DNA of 64,000 nt, from positions 1,240,001 to 1,304,000 of the forward strand of contig JAQTIF010000001.1 in NCBI GenBank assembly GCA_029433525.1, given 5' to 3'. The position numbers were made by a program, and so were the translations under genes. Origin of the DNA: Enterobacteriaceae bacterium ESL0689. Lineage in GTDB: Bacteria; Pseudomonadota; Gammaproteobacteria; Enterobacterales; Enterobacteriaceae. Shown here one piece after another: positions 1 through 11,897 of this stretch (the stretch's first letter is position 1; every line of letters begins with the position of its first letter). The notes under the pieces were generated by a model that saw nothing but the letters and a program-made list of their open reading frames with translations, did no database searches and was not told the origin of the DNA.

Positions 1-65
1 GTTTCTCCGCGCTGTCCGTGTCCAAACTGGCTGCGCCAATAACGCCTAATGGGATAGGCTCTAAC
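1..65 (+). repeat. MITE-like interspersed repeat, copy 1 (truncated by window edge)
   Basis: Right-hand part of a repeat that recurs at 27070-27200, 33499-33640 and, inverted, at 35681-35829. The shared block TCTCCGCGCTGTCCGTGTCC starts at base 4, and the copy ends in a version of the terminal inverted repeat near base 65. The left part lies outside the window. No reading frame is conserved between copies. Confidence 0.75.
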
Positions 66-892
<827 letters not shown>

Positions 893-1024
893 ACGCGATA
901 TCGTCTGTTAAGCGCCGATCCCATCAGGCGTGACGGGCGCAGTCAGCCTGGCATATCATCGCTGGCGGATAGCCCGAATATGTTGCAGGTTGAAATTTTA
1001 TTGTTAGCTGAGCAGGAGATGTGG

Positions 1025-2278
1025 ATGTTAAAGCGTGAAATGAACATTGCCGATTATGACATCGAATTATGGCAAGCCATGGAACAGGAAAAAAAACGTC
1101 AGGAAGAGCATATCGAATTGATCGCCTCTGAGAACTATACCAGTCCACGCGTGATGCAGGCACAGGGGTCGCAGCTAACCAACAAATATGCTGAAGGTTA
1201 CCCTGGTAAGCGCTACTACGGTGGCTGTGAATATGTTGATGTCGTAGAGCAACTGGCGATTGAGCGGGCAAAAGCGCTGTTTGGTGCCGACTATGCGAAT
1301 GTTCAGCCACACTCAGGGTCACAGGCTAATTTTGCGGTCTATACCGCGCTGTTGCAGCCTGGCGATACCGTTCTGGGAATGAACCTGGCACATGGCGGTC
1401 ATCTGACTCACGGCTCGCCAGTTAACTTTTCAGGTAAATTATATCATATCGTACCTTATGGTATTGATGACACGGGCCATATTGACTACCACGATCTGGA
1501 AAAACAGGCGCGGGAACATCGCCCGAAGATGATTATTGGTGGTTTTTCTGCCTATTCTGGTGTGGTGGATTGGGCGAAAATGCGTGAAATCGCTGACAGT
1601 ATTGGTGCTTATCTGTTCGTCGATATGGCGCATGTGGCCGGTCTTGTTGCCGCAGATGTCTATCCCAACCCGGTGCCTCATGCGCATGTCGTCACCACGA
1701 CCACGCATAAAACCCTGGCAGGCCCTCGGGGCGGTTTGATCCTCGCCAAAGGGGGAAGTGAAGAGTTATATAAGAAACTGAACTCAGCGGTATTCCCGGG
1801 GGCTCAGGGTGGCCCGTTAATGCATGTGATTGCCGGTAAAGCGGTGGCACTCAAAGAAGCGATGACACCGGCGTTCAAAACCTACCAACAACAGGTAGTG
1901 AAAAATGCGCGGGCGATGGTTGAAGTGTTCCTGCAACGTGGCTATCGCGTCGTCTCCGGCGGAACCGATAATCACCTGTTTCTTCTCGATCTGGTTAATA
2001 AAAATCTTACCGGTAAAGAGGCTGATGCAGCCCTGGGGCAAGCCAATATTACGGTGAATAAAAACAGTGTGCCGAACGATCCGAAAAGTCCCTTTGTCAC
2101 TTCGGGTATTCGTGTGGGGACACCTGCGGTGACGCGTCGTGGTTTTAAAGAAGCCGAAGTGCAGGAACTGGCGGGCTGGATGTGTGATGTGCTGGACAAC
2201 ATTAATGATCAAGCGGTTATTGAACGTGTGAAAGCACAGGTACTGGATATCTGCGCACGCTTCCCGGTTTATGGCTGA
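1025..2278 (+). CDS. glyA: Serine hydroxymethyltransferase
   Basis: A PLP enzyme that interconverts serine plus tetrahydrofolate with glycine plus 5,10-methylene-tetrahydrofolate, the main source of one-carbon units. The product has 417 residues, the same as E. coli GlyA. The PLP lysine lies in the motif [14 protein letters not shown] near residue 229. The start at 1025 is chosen because the protein then begins [12 protein letters not shown] as in E. coli and AGGAG lies 8 bases upstream; an in-frame start at 980 would add 15 residues with no family support. The gene is followed by a hairpin and the convergent suhB. Confidence 0.96.
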   Translation: MLKREMNIADYDIELWQAMEQEKKRQEEHIELIASENYTSPRVMQAQGSQLTNKYAEGYPGKRYYGGCEYVDVVEQLAIERAKALFGADYANVQPHSGSQANFAVYTALLQPGDTVLGMNLAHGGHLTHGSPVNFSGKLYHIVPYGIDDTGHIDYHDLEKQAREHRPKMIIGGFSAYSGVVDWAKMREIADSIGAYLFVDMAHVAGLVAADVYPNPVPHAHVVTTTTHKTLAGPRGGLILAKGGSEELYKKLNSAVFPGAQGGPLMHVIAGKAVALKEAMTPAFKTYQQQVVKNARAMVEVFLQRGYRVVSGGTDNHLFLLDLVNKNLTGKEADAALGQANITVNKNSVPNDPKSPFVTSGIRVGTPAVTRRGFKEAEVQELAGWMCDVLDNINDQAVIERVKAQVLDICARFPVYG

Positions 2279-2306
2279 TAGCCGCAAATGGCTGCCGAGT
2301 AAATAC

Positions 2307-2324
2307 ACCCCGGTTGACCGGGGT
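2307..2324. terminator. Hairpin between convergent glyA and suhB
   Basis: ACCCCGG (2307-2313) pairs perfectly with CCGGGGT (2318-2324) around a four-base loop, between two convergent genes. No strong T-run follows on the plus strand; on the minus strand the hairpin lies 18 bases past the suhB stop. It is probably a two-way terminator, but a weak one. Confidence 0.45.
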
Positions 2325-2341
2325 ATAAAGAAACAGCCGGT

Positions 2342-3145
2342 TTAGCGTTTCAGTGCTTCACTCAGCTGGTCGCGCATATTGGCCAGCATCGCTTTTACAA
2401 TCCGTGGATTACCAGCGACGATATGACCGCTGTGCAGATAGTTATGGCCCCCGGTAAAGTCACACACCAGGGCGCCAGCTTCGCGAGCAATCAACTCTCC
2501 GGCAGCAAAATCCCACGGTTTCAGGCCAATTTCAAAATAACCATCCACCCGACCCGCTGCGAGATAAGCCAGATCGAGGGCAGCAGAACCCATGCGGCGG
2601 AAATCAGCACATTCAGTGAATAATTGAGTGAGAATATTCATGTAGGTCGCGGCATGCTGTTTGGCTTTAAACGGGAAGCCGGTTGCCAGAATCGTGCCTT
2701 GTAAATCGCGGGCAGTACTACCACGTAAGCGGAAACCGTTGAGTTGAGCACCCTGACCACGGGTAGCAGTAAACAGCTCATTACGCATAGGATCGTAAAC
2801 CACAGCGACTTCAGTACGCCCTTTAATGCGTACTGCAATGGAGACAGAAAAGTGCGGCAGACGTTTAACAAAATTGGTCGTGCCATCCAGTGGATCGATA
2901 ATCCATTGAATACTCTCATCTTCACCAGTATGCTGGCCGGTTTCTTCGCTGATAATAGTATGCTGAGGATAAGATTTACGAATCGTTTCGATAATCAGCG
3001 CTTCGGCTGCCTTATCGACATTAGTGACAAAATCATTGCTACCTTTCTGGCTTGTTTCTACCGAATCGGGGATTTCGTAGTGTCTGGCAATTAAATTGCC
3101 CGCCTTGCGTGCGGCACGCACGGCGATATTCAGCATCGGATGCAT
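2342..3145 (-). CDS. suhB: Inositol-1-monophosphatase / Nus-complex factor SuhB
   Basis: A magnesium-dependent inositol monophosphatase-fold protein. In E. coli it also works as a factor of the ribosomal RNA antitermination (Nus) complex. The product has 267 residues, equal to E. coli SuhB. The metal-binding signature DPLDGTTNF lies near residues 84-92, and the C-terminal motif KPWDFAAGELIAREAG is present. It is convergent with glyA and divergent from trmJ. In E. coli several genes (csiE, the hca and yph groups) separate glyA from suhB; here they are absent. Confidence 0.95.
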   Translation of the reverse strand: MHPMLNIAVRAARKAGNLIARHYEIPDSVETSQKGSNDFVTNVDKAAEALIIETIRKSYPQHTIISEETGQHTGEDESIQWIIDPLDGTTNFVKRLPHFSVSIAVRIKGRTEVAVVYDPMRNELFTATRGQGAQLNGFRLRGSTARDLQGTILATGFPFKAKQHAATYMNILTQLFTECADFRRMGSAALDLAYLAAGRVDGYFEIGLKPWDFAAGELIAREAGALVCDFTGGHNYLHSGHIVAGNPRIVKAMLANMRDQLSEALKR

Positions 3146-3264
3146 CGATCTCTCTCACTGGATGTTAAAGAACGGAAAAAACGGCGCATATAATAGCAGA
3201 GAAATCTGCTTATGTCTGTGTTTTATGGTAGTATGCACAGATAATCTTTAGCTGAAGATCTGTG

Positions 3265-3999
3265 ATGTTGCAAAATATTCGAATCGTGCTGGTAGAAACA
3301 TCCCATACCGGTAATATGGGTTCTGTTGCCCGCGCCATGAAAACCATGGGATTAACTCATCTGTGGCTGGTTAATCCGCTGGTCAAACCTGACTCACAGG
3401 CTATCGCGTTGGCGGCTGGTGCCAGTGACGTGATTGGAAACGCGCAAATTGTTGATACACTTGATCAAGCGCTGGCGGATTGCAGTCTGGTCATCGGTGC
3501 CAGCGCTCGTTCACGTACCTTACCGTGGCCGATGCTGGACCCGCGTGAATGTGGCATAAAGAGCGTGGATGAAGGAAGAAGTGCGCCGGTGGCGCTGGTG
3601 TTTGGGCGCGAGCGTGTTGGGCTGACCAACGATGAGCTGCAAAAATGTCACTATCATGTCGCGATTGCGTCTAATCCAGAATACAGCTCACTGAATCTGG
3701 CGATGGCCGTGCAGGTGATTGCTTACGAAGTACGAATGGCATGGCTGGCGAGCCAGCAACAAAATCAAACGGTCGCCGATGAACAGACCCCCTATCCGCT
3801 TATGGCCGATCTGACACGCTTTTATCACCACCTGGAGCAAACTTTGCAGGCCACCGGCTTTATTCGGGCTAATCACCCGGGGCAGGTGATGAACCGATTA
3901 CGCCGCCTGTTTACCCGCGCCCGACCGGAAAGTCAGGAGCTGAATATTCTGCGTGGCATACTGGCATCGATTGATGCACAACAAAAGAATAAACAATAA
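3265..3999 (+). CDS. trmJ: tRNA (cytidine/uridine-2'-O-)-methyltransferase TrmJ
   Basis: A SPOUT-family enzyme that 2'-O-methylates position 32 of several tRNAs using S-adenosylmethionine. The product has 244 residues (E. coli TrmJ 246). The N-terminal half shows the family's substrate motif [13 protein letters not shown] and the knot motifs [16 protein letters not shown] and [18 protein letters not shown] at 3262 lies directly before the ATG at 3265; the ATG is taken because E. coli TrmJ begins [11 protein letters not shown]. It precedes iscR, as in E. coli. Confidence 0.95.
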   Translation: MLQNIRIVLVETSHTGNMGSVARAMKTMGLTHLWLVNPLVKPDSQAIALAAGASDVIGNAQIVDTLDQALADCSLVIGASARSRTLPWPMLDPRECGIKSVDEGRSAPVALVFGRERVGLTNDELQKCHYHVAIASNPEYSSLNLAMAVQVIAYEVRMAWLASQQQNQTVADEQTPYPLMADLTRFYHHLEQTLQATGFIRANHPGQVMNRLRRLFTRARPESQELNILRGILASIDAQQKNKQ

Positions 4000-4012
4000 C
4001 GTGACGGCACGG

Positions 4013-4073
4013 TAATAACCTACTAAAATAGTCAAGTAAGTAGTTGACCATTTTAATCAGGAATGCCAGACTT
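4013..4073 (+). promoter_or_regulatory. iscR promoter with two tandem IscR type-1 sites
   Basis: TTGACC at 4044-4049 acts as a -35, and AGACTT near 4068-4073 lies at the -10 position. Two stretches resemble the IscR type-1 site: one around ACTAAAATAGTCAAGTAA (4022-4039) and one starting TAGTTGACCATTTTAATCAG (4041-4060). The arrangement matches the E. coli isc promoter, where [2Fe-2S]-IscR represses its own operon. The site boundaries are inferred by eye. Confidence 0.75.
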
Positions 4074-4140
4074 AGCCCTACAAGATTATCCCCCGGCCAG
4101 TAAAAAGTTGAGACTGGGGTCACCAGAGGTTAAGTGAGAC

Positions 4141-4641
4141 ATGAGACTGACATCTAAAGGGCGTTATGCAGTGACAGCGATGCTGGACGTGGCGCTTAAT
4201 TCTGAATCTGGCCCGGTTCCGCTGGCCGATATATCTGAACGCCAGGGGATTTCGCTTTCCTACCTTGAGCAGTTATTTTCCCGTTTGCGTAAAAATAGTC
4301 TGGTATCCAGCGTTCGTGGCCCGGGTGGCGGTTATTTACTGGGAAAAACGGCCGATAATATCTCAGTCGGAGAAGTGATCAGAGCCGTTGATGAATCAGT
4401 CGATGCCACACGTTGTCAGGGGAAGAGCGGCTGTCAGGGTGGCGATAAATGTCTGACTCACGCATTGTGGCGTGATCTGAGCGAACGGCTGACCAGTTTT
4501 CTCAATAATATCACCCTGGGTGAACTGGTGAATAATCAGGAAATTCTTGATGTTTCCGGACGTCAGCAGAGCTATGAATCGCCCGCTCATGATCATGGAC
4601 AAAATAACGCGGCGATGATTGGCGTCAAGTTGCGTGCTTAG
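4141..4641 (+). CDS. iscR: Iron-sulfur-sensing transcriptional regulator IscR
   Basis: An Rrf2-family winged-helix repressor that binds a [2Fe-2S] cluster and adjusts Isc synthesis to demand. The product has 166 residues (E. coli 162). The helix-turn-helix lies in the first 60 residues ([17 protein letters not shown] to [12 protein letters not shown]). The cluster ligands Cys92, Cys98, Cys104 and His107 are all present. It is the first gene of the isc operon and follows its own predicted operator. The short extra C-terminal tail is the only difference in length. Confidence 0.97.
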   Translation: MRLTSKGRYAVTAMLDVALNSESGPVPLADISERQGISLSYLEQLFSRLRKNSLVSSVRGPGGGYLLGKTADNISVGEVIRAVDESVDATRCQGKSGCQGGDKCLTHALWRDLSERLTSFLNNITLGELVNNQEILDVSGRQQSYESPAHDHGQNNAAMIGVKLRA

Positions 4642-4806
4642 CACCAAAAGGCAAAGGGATAGGTACGGTATTGCATCCGTGCTTAATTGCCGCTTATGAT
4701 TTATAAATTTAGTATAAACAAACGATTAGAGTCAAAATGATTCAGGGTTTTCGAATCAGGATCTGGCCTGGTTCCTTGCATTGAGTGATGTACGGAGTTA
4801 AAAACG

Positions 4807-6021
4807 ATGAAATTACCGATTTACCTCGACTACTCAGCAACAACACCGGTTGATCCGCGTGTTGCTGAGAAGATGATGCAATACCTGACCCTTGACGGGA
4901 CCTTTGGTAATCCTGCTTCACGTTCACACCGCTTTGGCTGGCAAGCGGAAGAGGCGGTTGATATTGCTCGCAATCAGGTGGCTGAACTGGTGGGGGCCGA
5001 TCCGCGTGAAATTGTTTTTACTTCTGGTGCAACGGAATCGGATAACCTGGCGATTAAAGGCGCGGCCAACTTCTATCAGAAAAAAGGCAAGCACATCATC
5101 ACCAGTAAGACCGAGCATAAAGCGGTGCTCGATACCTGCCGTCAGCTCGAACGTGAAGGCTTTGAGGTCACCTATCTGGCTCCGCAGAGCAACGGTATCA
5201 TTGATCTGAAAACGCTGGAAGCGGCAATGCGTGATGATACGATCCTGGTTTCGATCATGCATGTGAATAATGAAATCGGCGTGATTCAGGATATTGCCGC
5301 TATTGGTGAGATGTGCCGTGCCCGTGGCATCATTTACCATGTAGATGCCACGCAAAGTGTCGGTAAACTGCCGATTGACTTAAGTCAGCTCAAGGTCGAT
5401 CTGATGTCCTTCTCCGGGCATAAAATTTATGGCCCGAAAGGCATTGGCGCCCTCTATGTGCGCCGTAAACCACGGGTTCGCATTGAAGCGCAGATGCATG
5501 GCGGCGGTCATGAACGTGGTATGCGTTCGGGAACGTTGCCGGTGCACCAGATTGTCGGTATGGGAGAAGCTTATCGTATTGCGAAAGCAGAGATGGCGAC
5601 AGAATCAGCGCGCCTGCGTAATCTGCGTAACCGCTTGTGGGAAGGCGTTAAAAATATAGAAGAAGTTTACCTTAATGGCTCTCTGGAACAGGGGGCGCCG
5701 AACATCCTCAATGTCAGTTTCAACTATGTTGAAGGCGAGTCACTCATTATGTCGCTGAAAGATCTGGCGGTATCCTCAGGCTCTGCCTGTACGTCGGCAA
5801 GCCTCGAACCTTCTTATGTACTGCGTGCGCTGGGGATGAGTGATGAACTGGCGCACAGCTCAATTCGTTTCTCTTTAGGTCGATTCACTACTGAAGAAGA
5901 GATTGACTACACCATCGATCTGGTTCGTCACTCTATTGGTCGTTTGCGCGATCTCTCGCCATTGTGGGAAATGCACAAACAGGGCGTGGATATCAACAGT
6001 ATCGAATGGTCACATCATTAA
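4807..6021 (+). CDS. iscS: Cysteine desulfurase IscS
   Basis: A PLP enzyme that removes sulfur from cysteine as a persulfide and passes it to IscU, TusA, ThiI and other acceptors. The product has 404 residues, as in E. coli. The PLP lysine lies in [18 protein letters not shown] near residue 206. The mobile catalytic Cys328 lies in [13 protein letters not shown]. It is separated from iscR by 165 bases, as is normal for the operon, and AGTTAAAAACG precedes the ATG at the expected distance. Confidence 0.98.
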   Translation: MKLPIYLDYSATTPVDPRVAEKMMQYLTLDGTFGNPASRSHRFGWQAEEAVDIARNQVAELVGADPREIVFTSGATESDNLAIKGAANFYQKKGKHIITSKTEHKAVLDTCRQLEREGFEVTYLAPQSNGIIDLKTLEAAMRDDTILVSIMHVNNEIGVIQDIAAIGEMCRARGIIYHVDATQSVGKLPIDLSQLKVDLMSFSGHKIYGPKGIGALYVRRKPRVRIEAQMHGGGHERGMRSGTLPVHQIVGMGEAYRIAKAEMATESARLRNLRNRLWEGVKNIEEVYLNGSLEQGAPNILNVSFNYVEGESLIMSLKDLAVSSGSACTSASLEPSYVLRALGMSDELAHSSIRFSLGRFTTEEEIDYTIDLVRHSIGRLRDLSPLWEMHKQGVDINSIEWSHH

Positions 6022-6047
6022 TCAGTAGGGGATAAGGAAAATTCATC

Positions 6048-6434
6048 ATGGCATACAGCGAAAAAGTTATCGATCATTATGAGAACCCACGCAATGTCGG
6101 TTCTTTTGACAACGACGATGAACATGTTGGTAGCGGCATGGTAGGTGCGCCAGCGTGTGGCGATGTGATGAAATTGCAGATAAAAGTCAACGATGAAGGC
6201 ATCATTGAAGACGCGCGCTTCAAAACCTATGGTTGTGGCTCGGCGATTGCTTCCAGCTCTCTGGTCACCGAATGGGTGAAAGGGAAATCACTGGATGAAG
6301 CGCAGGCGATCAAAAATACCGATATCGCTGACGAACTGGAATTACCTCCAGTCAAAATACACTGTTCAATTCTGGCGGAAGATGCGATTAAAGCGGCGAT
6401 TGCAGATTATAAAAGTAAACGCCAGGCAAAATAA
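6048..6434 (+). CDS. iscU: Iron-sulfur cluster scaffold IscU
   Basis: The scaffold on which new Fe-S clusters are built, using sulfur from IscS, before HscA/HscB-driven transfer. The product has 128 residues, the family length. The three cluster-binding cysteines Cys37, Cys63 and Cys106 and the HscA recognition motif LPPVK (99-103) are all present. It lies 26 bases after iscS, with AGGGGATAAGG upstream as the ribosome binding site. Confidence 0.98.
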   Translation: MAYSEKVIDHYENPRNVGSFDNDDEHVGSGMVGAPACGDVMKLQIKVNDEGIIEDARFKTYGCGSAIASSSLVTEWVKGKSLDEAQAIKNTDIADELELPPVKIHCSILAEDAIKAAIADYKSKRQAK

Positions 6435-6449
6435 TTAAGAGGTGACGGT

Positions 6450-6773
6450 ATGTCGATTACGCTAAGCGATAGTGCTGCGTCACGGGTGAATACCTTTCTG
6501 ACCAATCGGGGTAAAGGTTTTGGTCTGCGGCTGGGGGTTCGGACCTCCGGCTGCTCTGGCATGGCTTATGTCCTGGAGTTTGTTGACCAGCCATCGGCAG
6601 AAGACGTGGTGTTTGAAGATAAAGGCGTGAAGATCGTGGTCGACAGTAAAAGCCTGCCATTTCTTGATGGTACGCAACTGGATTTTGTCAAAGAGGGATT
6701 AAATGAAGGATTTAAGTTCAGTAACCCGAATGTGAAAGACCAGTGCGGTTGTGGCGAAAGTTTTAACGTTTAA
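6450..6773 (+). CDS. iscA: A-type iron-sulfur carrier IscA
   Basis: An A-type carrier that delivers Fe-S clusters, mainly [4Fe-4S], to target enzymes. The product has 107 residues. The conserved cysteines Cys35, Cys99 and Cys101 (C-terminal [11 protein letters not shown]) are present. It lies 15 bases after iscU, with AAGAGGTGACG as ribosome binding site. A 77-base gap with a small GC-rich inverted repeat separates it from hscB. Confidence 0.97.
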   Translation: MSITLSDSAASRVNTFLTNRGKGFGLRLGVRTSGCSGMAYVLEFVDQPSAEDVVFEDKGVKIVVDSKSLPFLDGTQLDFVKEGLNEGFKFSNPNVKDQCGCGESFNV

Positions 6774-6850
6774 TCGCCTGTTATCCGCGCTCCCATCACC
6801 GCTGGTGCGGGGCGTCGAGTCTGTTTTCACACGCTACCTCTGAGATTGCT

Positions 6851-7366
6851 ATGGATTACTTTTCCCTCTTTGGTTTACCGGTTCATTATCACATTGACAG
6901 CCAGGCATTACTGTCACGCTTCCAGGATCTGCAACGCAAATTCCATCCGGACAACTTTGCCAGTGGTACGCCAGCGCAACAACTGGCTGCGGTACAGCAA
7001 TCGGCCACCATCAACCAGGCGTGGCAAACGTTGCGCAATCCGCTGACCCGTGCCGAGTATTTACTGTCATTACATGGGTTTGATCTGGCTAATGAACAAC
7101 ACACTATGCACGACACCGCTTTTTTGCTGGAACAGCTGGAATTGCGCGAAGAGCTGGATGCCATTGAACAGGCGGAAGATAATCAGCGACTGAGCGATTT
7201 TATTCAGCGCGTGCGTGAGATGTATACCGCGCGTCATCAGCAGATGATCGAACAATTCGCTGACGCGGCATGGGATGTTGCGGCAGATACGGTGCGTAAG
7301 CTGCGTTTTCTCGATAAACTGCAAAACAGTGCCGGGCAACTTGAAGAGAAGTGGCTCGATATTTAA
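6851..7366 (+). CDS. hscB: J-domain co-chaperone HscB
   Basis: A J-protein that recruits IscU to the Hsp70 HscA and stimulates its ATPase. The product has 171 residues, as in E. coli. The J domain fills the first 75 residues, with the obligatory HPD motif at 32-34. The C-terminal three-helix part binds IscU. It is followed 15 bases later by hscA. Confidence 0.97.
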   Translation: MDYFSLFGLPVHYHIDSQALLSRFQDLQRKFHPDNFASGTPAQQLAAVQQSATINQAWQTLRNPLTRAEYLLSLHGFDLANEQHTMHDTAFLLEQLELREELDAIEQAEDNQRLSDFIQRVREMYTARHQQMIEQFADAAWDVAADTVRKLRFLDKLQNSAGQLEEKWLDI

Positions 7367-7381
7367 TTTCCGGAAGTTATT

Positions 7382-9232
7382 ATGGCCCTATTACAAATTA
7401 GTGAGCCTGGCCTGAGTGCCGCCTCACATCAGCGGCGTCTGGCTGCGGGTATCGATCTTGGCACCACTCATTCACTGATTGCGACGTTGCGCAGCGGTCA
7501 GGCTGAAACGCTGTCGGATGCGCAGGGGCGAGATCTACTGCCTTCTGTCGTCAATTACCATCCTGGCGGAGTAAATGTCGGTTATGAGGCTCGTCAGCAG
7601 GCGGCCCAGGACCCCGTCAACACGATCAGTTCGGTAAAACGGCTGATGGGACGTTCGCTGGACGACATCCAGCTGCGTTATCCCCACCTTCCTTATCACT
7701 TTCAGGCGAGCGAAAATGGCCTGCCGCTGATGCAGACAAACGGCGGCCTGCTCAACCCGGTTCGGGTCTCTGCCGATATTTTGCGGACCCTGGCGGCGCG
7801 CGCAACGGCGACACTTGCCGGTGAACTGGATGGGGTGGTGATTACCGTCCCGGCTTATTTTGATGATGCCCAGCGCCAGGGGACGAAAGATGCCGCGCGT
7901 CTGGCGGGGCTGCATGTCTTGCGCTTGCTCAATGAACCGACGGCGGCGGCCATCGCCTATGGTCTCGACGCTGCTCAGGAAGGCATTATTGCGGTTTACG
8001 ATCTGGGGGGAGGCACCTTTGATATCTCCATTCTGCGCTTAAGCCGTGGTGTGTTCGAAGTGCTGGCCACGGGTGGCGATTCCGCATTAGGAGGCGATGA
8101 TTTTGACCATTTACTGGCGGATTATCTGCGCCAGCAAGCGGGATTAACCGATTATCACGATAATCGTTTACAGCGTGAAGTGCTTGATAGCGCTATTGCC
8201 GCCAAAATTGCGCTTAGCGAGGCCGATTCGGTCAACGTTGTGCTCGGTGACTGGCACGGAGAGATCACGCGCCAGCAGTTTAATCAATTAATCGCGCCAC
8301 TGGTGAAGCGTACCTTACTGGCCTGCCGTCGTGCGCTGAAAGATGCCGGTGTCACGACTGAAGAGGTACGGGAAGTGGTGATGGTGGGCGGTTCGACACG
8401 TATTCCATTGGTTCGTGAGCGTGTCGGTGAATTTTTTGCCCGTCCGCCACTCACTACCATCGACCCGGACAAAGTGGTGGCTATCGGAGCTGCCATTCAG
8501 GCCGATGTTCTGGTGGGCAATAAGCCAGACAGTGATCTGCTACTCCTGGATGTCATTCCGCTGTCACTGGGGCTGGAAACCATGGGCGGGCTGGTGGAGA
8601 AAATCATTCCCCGTAACACTACCATCCCCGTGGCGCGTGCTCAGGAGTTCACCACCTTTAAAGATGGCCAGACAGCGATGTCGATCCATGTGATGCAGGG
8701 AGAGCGCGAACTGGTCACGGATTGCCGCTCACTGGCGCGTTTTTCTCTGCGTGGTATTCCGCCCTTGCCTGCGGGCGGGGCTCATATCCGCGTCACCTTC
8801 CAGGTGGATGCTGATGGCCTGTTAAGTGTGACGGCAATGGAAAAGTCGACCGGTGTTGAAGCCACTATTCAGGTGAAACCTTCCTATGGTTTGACCGAAG
8901 GTGAAATTGCGACAATGATTAAGGATTCGATCAGTCACGCCGGACAGGATATAAAAGCCCGTATGCTGGCCGAGCAAAAAGTCGAAGCAGCGCGAGTGCT
9001 GACCAGCCTGGAGAGCGCCCTTGCAGCCGATGCGGCACTGTTAAACGCGACGGAGCGTCAGGCGATTGACGATGCCATCACCCAGCTACATAACGTCCTG
9101 GCAGGTGATGATGCGGAGGCGATAAAAGCTGCAATTAAAAATATTGATACACAAACCGGAGAATTTGCCGCTCGCCGGATGGATCACTCGATCCGTACTG
9201 CACTGAAAGGCCACTCCGTGGATGAGGTTTAA
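7382..9232 (+). CDS. hscA: Fe-S-specific Hsp70 chaperone HscA
   Basis: A specialised Hsp70 that binds the LPPVK motif of IscU and drives ATP-dependent cluster release. The product has 616 residues (E. coli 616). The ATPase domain begins at GIDLGTTHS (23-31), with DLGGGTFD and the phosphate-2 motif [11 protein letters not shown] further on. The substrate-binding domain follows from about residue 390. It has no C-terminal EEVD-type tail, as expected for HscA. The fdx start codon follows its stop after one base. Confidence 0.97.
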   Translation: MALLQISEPGLSAASHQRRLAAGIDLGTTHSLIATLRSGQAETLSDAQGRDLLPSVVNYHPGGVNVGYEARQQAAQDPVNTISSVKRLMGRSLDDIQLRYPHLPYHFQASENGLPLMQTNGGLLNPVRVSADILRTLAARATATLAGELDGVVITVPAYFDDAQRQGTKDAARLAGLHVLRLLNEPTAAAIAYGLDAAQEGIIAVYDLGGGTFDISILRLSRGVFEVLATGGDSALGGDDFDHLLADYLRQQAGLTDYHDNRLQREVLDSAIAAKIALSEADSVNVVLGDWHGEITRQQFNQLIAPLVKRTLLACRRALKDAGVTTEEVREVVMVGGSTRIPLVRERVGEFFARPPLTTIDPDKVVAIGAAIQADVLVGNKPDSDLLLLDVIPLSLGLETMGGLVEKIIPRNTTIPVARAQEFTTFKDGQTAMSIHVMQGERELVTDCRSLARFSLRGIPPLPAGGAHIRVTFQVDADGLLSVTAMEKSTGVEATIQVKPSYGLTEGEIATMIKDSISHAGQDIKARMLAEQKVEAARVLTSLESALAADAALLNATERQAIDDAITQLHNVLAGDDAEAIKAAIKNIDTQTGEFAARRMDHSIRTALKGHSVDEV

Positions 9233-9233
9233 G

Positions 9234-9569
9234 ATGCCAAAAATTGTTTTTCTGCCCAATCCGGAACTGTGTCCGGATGGGGCCGTCGTAGAAGCCGCAA
9301 GTGGTGAGACCATTCTGGATGCCGCACTGCGCAATGGCATCGAAATTGAACATGCCTGTGAAAAATCCTGTGCCTGCACCACCTGTCATTGTATTGTCCG
9401 TGAAGGATTTGATTCGTTGCCCGAAAGCTCCGAACTGGAAGACGACATGCTGGATAAAGCATGGGGACTGGAGCCTGAAAGCCGTCTGAGCTGTCAGGCG
9501 CAAGTCACAGATGAAGATCTGGTGGTTGAGATCCCGCGTTACACCATCAATCATGCACGCGAGCATTAA
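9234..9569 (+). CDS. fdx: [2Fe-2S] ferredoxin of the Isc system
   Basis: An adrenodoxin-type [2Fe-2S] ferredoxin that supplies electrons for cluster assembly on IscU. The product has 111 residues. Cluster ligands Cys42, Cys48 and Cys51, with the fourth in RLSCQAQV near residue 87, match E. coli Fdx. The ATG at 9234 is chosen over one at 9222 because it gives MPKIVFLP and begins one base after the hscA stop, with GAGG of the hscA end as ribosome binding site. Confidence 0.97.
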   Translation: MPKIVFLPNPELCPDGAVVEAASGETILDAALRNGIEIEHACEKSCACTTCHCIVREGFDSLPESSELEDDMLDKAWGLEPESRLSCQAQVTDEDLVVEIPRYTINHAREH

Positions 9570-9571
9570 TC

Positions 9572-9772
9572 ATGGGACTGAAATGGACAGACAGCCGGGC
9601 CATTGGCGAAGCCTTGTATGACGCTTTTCCTGATCGCGATCCGAAAAGCGTTCGCTTTAGTGACATGCATCAGTGGATTTGTCAGCTGGATGATTTTGAT
9701 GATAATCCGACCGCATCGAATGAAAAAATTCTGGAGGCTATTCTGTTAGTCTGGCTGGATGAAGCCGGATAA
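9572..9772 (+). CDS. iscX: Isc accessory protein IscX
   Basis: A small acidic helical protein that binds IscS and iron and modulates desulfurase activity. The product has 66 residues, as in E. coli. It begins [17 protein letters not shown] and carries the acidic cluster DDFDDNP. It starts two bases after the fdx stop, so the two are translationally coupled. Confidence 0.96.
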   Translation: MGLKWTDSRAIGEALYDAFPDRDPKSVRFSDMHQWICQLDDFDDNPTASNEKILEAILLVWLDEAG

Positions 9773-9842
9773 CCTGCCAGCAATAAGAGTATCACAGGGC
9801 TGCCTTCGGGTGGCCCTTTTACCAGAAAAGGATGAAGTGAAG

Positions 9843-11129
9843 ATGACCGAGGTTATGCAGATTACGCTGACCACCCAGCCTGCCGATGCGCGCTGGGGAG
9901 AGGAAGCCATTTACAGTATCAATAGTGACGGTATTACTCTGCATCTGAATGCGCAAGACGATCTCAGTTTGATTCAGCGCGCAGCACGTAAAATCGACGG
10001 CATGGGCATAAAACATGTCGCACTCTGTGGTGAGGGCTGGGATATTGAACGAACCTGGGCCTTCTGGGCGGGCTATAAAGGGCCGAAGGGTCATCGTCAG
10101 ATAGAATGGCCGGTACTGGATGAGGCACAGGAAAATGAGCTGGATAACCGGCTGACGATAATTGACTGGGTGCGTGACATCATTAATGCCCCGGCAGAAG
10201 AGCTCGCCCCGCAACAGCTGGCGCAGAGTGCAGCAGACTTGTTGTGCAGTGTGGCCGGAGAGGCTATCTCATATCATATGACTGAGGGCGAAGATCTGCA
10301 TCAACAAGGCTACTTCGGGTTGTATACCGTTGGTCGGGGATCGTCACGTCCCCCGGTATTGCTGACGCTGGATTATAATCCCACCGGTGACAGTGATGCT
10401 CCTGTGTATGCTTGCCTGGTGGGCAAGGGGATCACCTTTGACTCCGGTGGCTACAGTATTAAGCCCACGGGTTTTATGGATTCGATGAAATCTGACATGG
10501 GAGGGGCGGCTATGGTCAGTGGCGCGCTGGCGCTGGCCATCACCCGTGGCCTGAATAAGCGTGTCAAACTGTATCTCTGTTGTGCCGATAACATGGTCAG
10601 CGGTAATGCCTGCAAACTGGGGGATATCATCCATTATCGCAATGGTAAAAGCGTGGAGATCATGAATACCGATGCAGAAGGTCGCCTGGTGCTGGCCGAT
10701 GGTTTGATTGATGCCAGTGCCCAACGACCCGCGCTGATTATCGACGCAGCGACACTGACGGGAGCGGCCAAAACCGCGCTCGGTAATGATTACCATGCGC
10801 TGTTAAGCTTTGATGATCAACTGGTTCAGCGCCTGTTGGCCAGTGCGGAAGCTGAAAACGAAGCTTTCTGGCGTCTGCCACTGGCTGAATTTCATCGCAG
10901 TCAGCTTCCTTCCAGCTTTGCTGAACTCAATAACACGGGTAGCGCCGCTTATCCGGCGGGTGCCAGCACAGCGGCAGGGTTCCTGTCCCACTTTGTGGAA
11001 AATTATCATCAGGGCTGGCTACACATTGACTGCTCGGCGACCTATCGTAAAACAGCGGTTGAACAGTGGGCGGCCGGGGCGACCGGGCTAGGTGTACGTA
11101 CTATCGCCAATCTGTTAACCGCTGAGTAA
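9843..11129 (+). CDS. pepB: Peptidase B (leucyl aminopeptidase family M17)
   Basis: A cytosolic hexameric metallo-aminopeptidase with broad specificity. The product has 428 residues (E. coli 427). The metal-binding signatures [14 protein letters not shown] and [13 protein letters not shown] are intact. The start at 9843 is chosen because the protein then begins [19 protein letters not shown] as in E. coli; an in-frame ATG at 9759 overlaps iscX and would add 28 unsupported residues. It follows iscX in the usual order. Confidence 0.95.
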   Translation: MTEVMQITLTTQPADARWGEEAIYSINSDGITLHLNAQDDLSLIQRAARKIDGMGIKHVALCGEGWDIERTWAFWAGYKGPKGHRQIEWPVLDEAQENELDNRLTIIDWVRDIINAPAEELAPQQLAQSAADLLCSVAGEAISYHMTEGEDLHQQGYFGLYTVGRGSSRPPVLLTLDYNPTGDSDAPVYACLVGKGITFDSGGYSIKPTGFMDSMKSDMGGAAMVSGALALAITRGLNKRVKLYLCCADNMVSGNACKLGDIIHYRNGKSVEIMNTDAEGRLVLADGLIDASAQRPALIIDAATLTGAAKTALGNDYHALLSFDDQLVQRLLASAEAENEAFWRLPLAEFHRSQLPSSFAELNNTGSAAYPAGASTAAGFLSHFVENYHQGWLHIDCSATYRKTAVEQWAAGATGLGVRTIANLLTAE

Positions 11130-11135
11130 GCGAAG

Positions 11136-11897
11136 ATGATACCTGAAACAAACAATGAATTAGAAAGGGCGCTGGAAAAAGCGACGCATGATCCAGCCGC
11201 TCGCGCACTATTTTATCGTCAGTTGCTGAACGCCAGCGTCTGGGTTCCCGGGCAGTGTTCAGCAGACAATCCGCAGGATCTCCCGCGCTGGCAGCGGGAG
11301 GATGGCACGACCGTGATTCCGTTTTTTACCTCGCTAGCGGCATTACAGCAGGCCACGGGGGGAACGCCATTTTTTGTCGGGATGCCGGTAACAACACTGT
11401 TTACGCTGGCCGCGGGAGAGCTCCTGATGATCAATGCGAATCTGGCGGTCAGTAAACTATTTATGCCTGATGAAATCCGCCAGTTGCTGGCGGATGACAG
11501 AAACACTTCCGGCGGCCATACCGTGCTGGAAGGGGGCGAATCGGTACTGTTATCTGCGATAACGGAACCGCCCGCACAAATGATTACCGCGTTAACGACA
11601 TTGTTTAAGACGCTGAAAATGGTTCGACGGGCATTTTTATGTTCTGTCAAAGAGAGCGTTACTGATCCGGAAAATATGCTGATCGGCATTGAAATGGAGG
11701 GCGATATTGACAGTATCATCCAGATAATCGGTGATACGGCGATGGAGGCACTGGCAGAAGATGCATCTATTGATATCTGTCGGGTGGTGGAGGGTGACGG
11801 CGGAATAAGCCACTTTATGATCGCCCATATCGCCCCTTTTTATGAGAAGCGGTGGGGGAGTTTCCTGCGTGATTTTAAACCGTTGCCTGTTAACTGA
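11136..11897 (+). CDS. sseB: SseB family protein (enhanced serine sensitivity protein B)
   Basis: The product has 253 residues (E. coli SseB 258) and is co-linear with it. The name comes from an E. coli serine-sensitivity phenotype; the biochemical role is not known. No membrane segment or signal peptide is seen. It starts 6 bases after pepB. In E. coli sseA follows; here the 3' end overlaps the last bases of a minus-strand rhs remnant by 8 bases and sseA is not in the window. Confidence 0.93.
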   Translation: MIPETNNELERALEKATHDPAARALFYRQLLNASVWVPGQCSADNPQDLPRWQREDGTTVIPFFTSLAALQQATGGTPFFVGMPVTTLFTLAAGELLMINANLAVSKLFMPDEIRQLLADDRNTSGGHTVLEGGESVLLSAITEPPAQMITALTTLFKTLKMVRRAFLCSVKESVTDPENMLIGIEMEGDIDSIIQIIGDTAMEALAEDASIDICRVVEGDGGISHFMIAHIAPFYEKRWGSFLRDFKPLPVN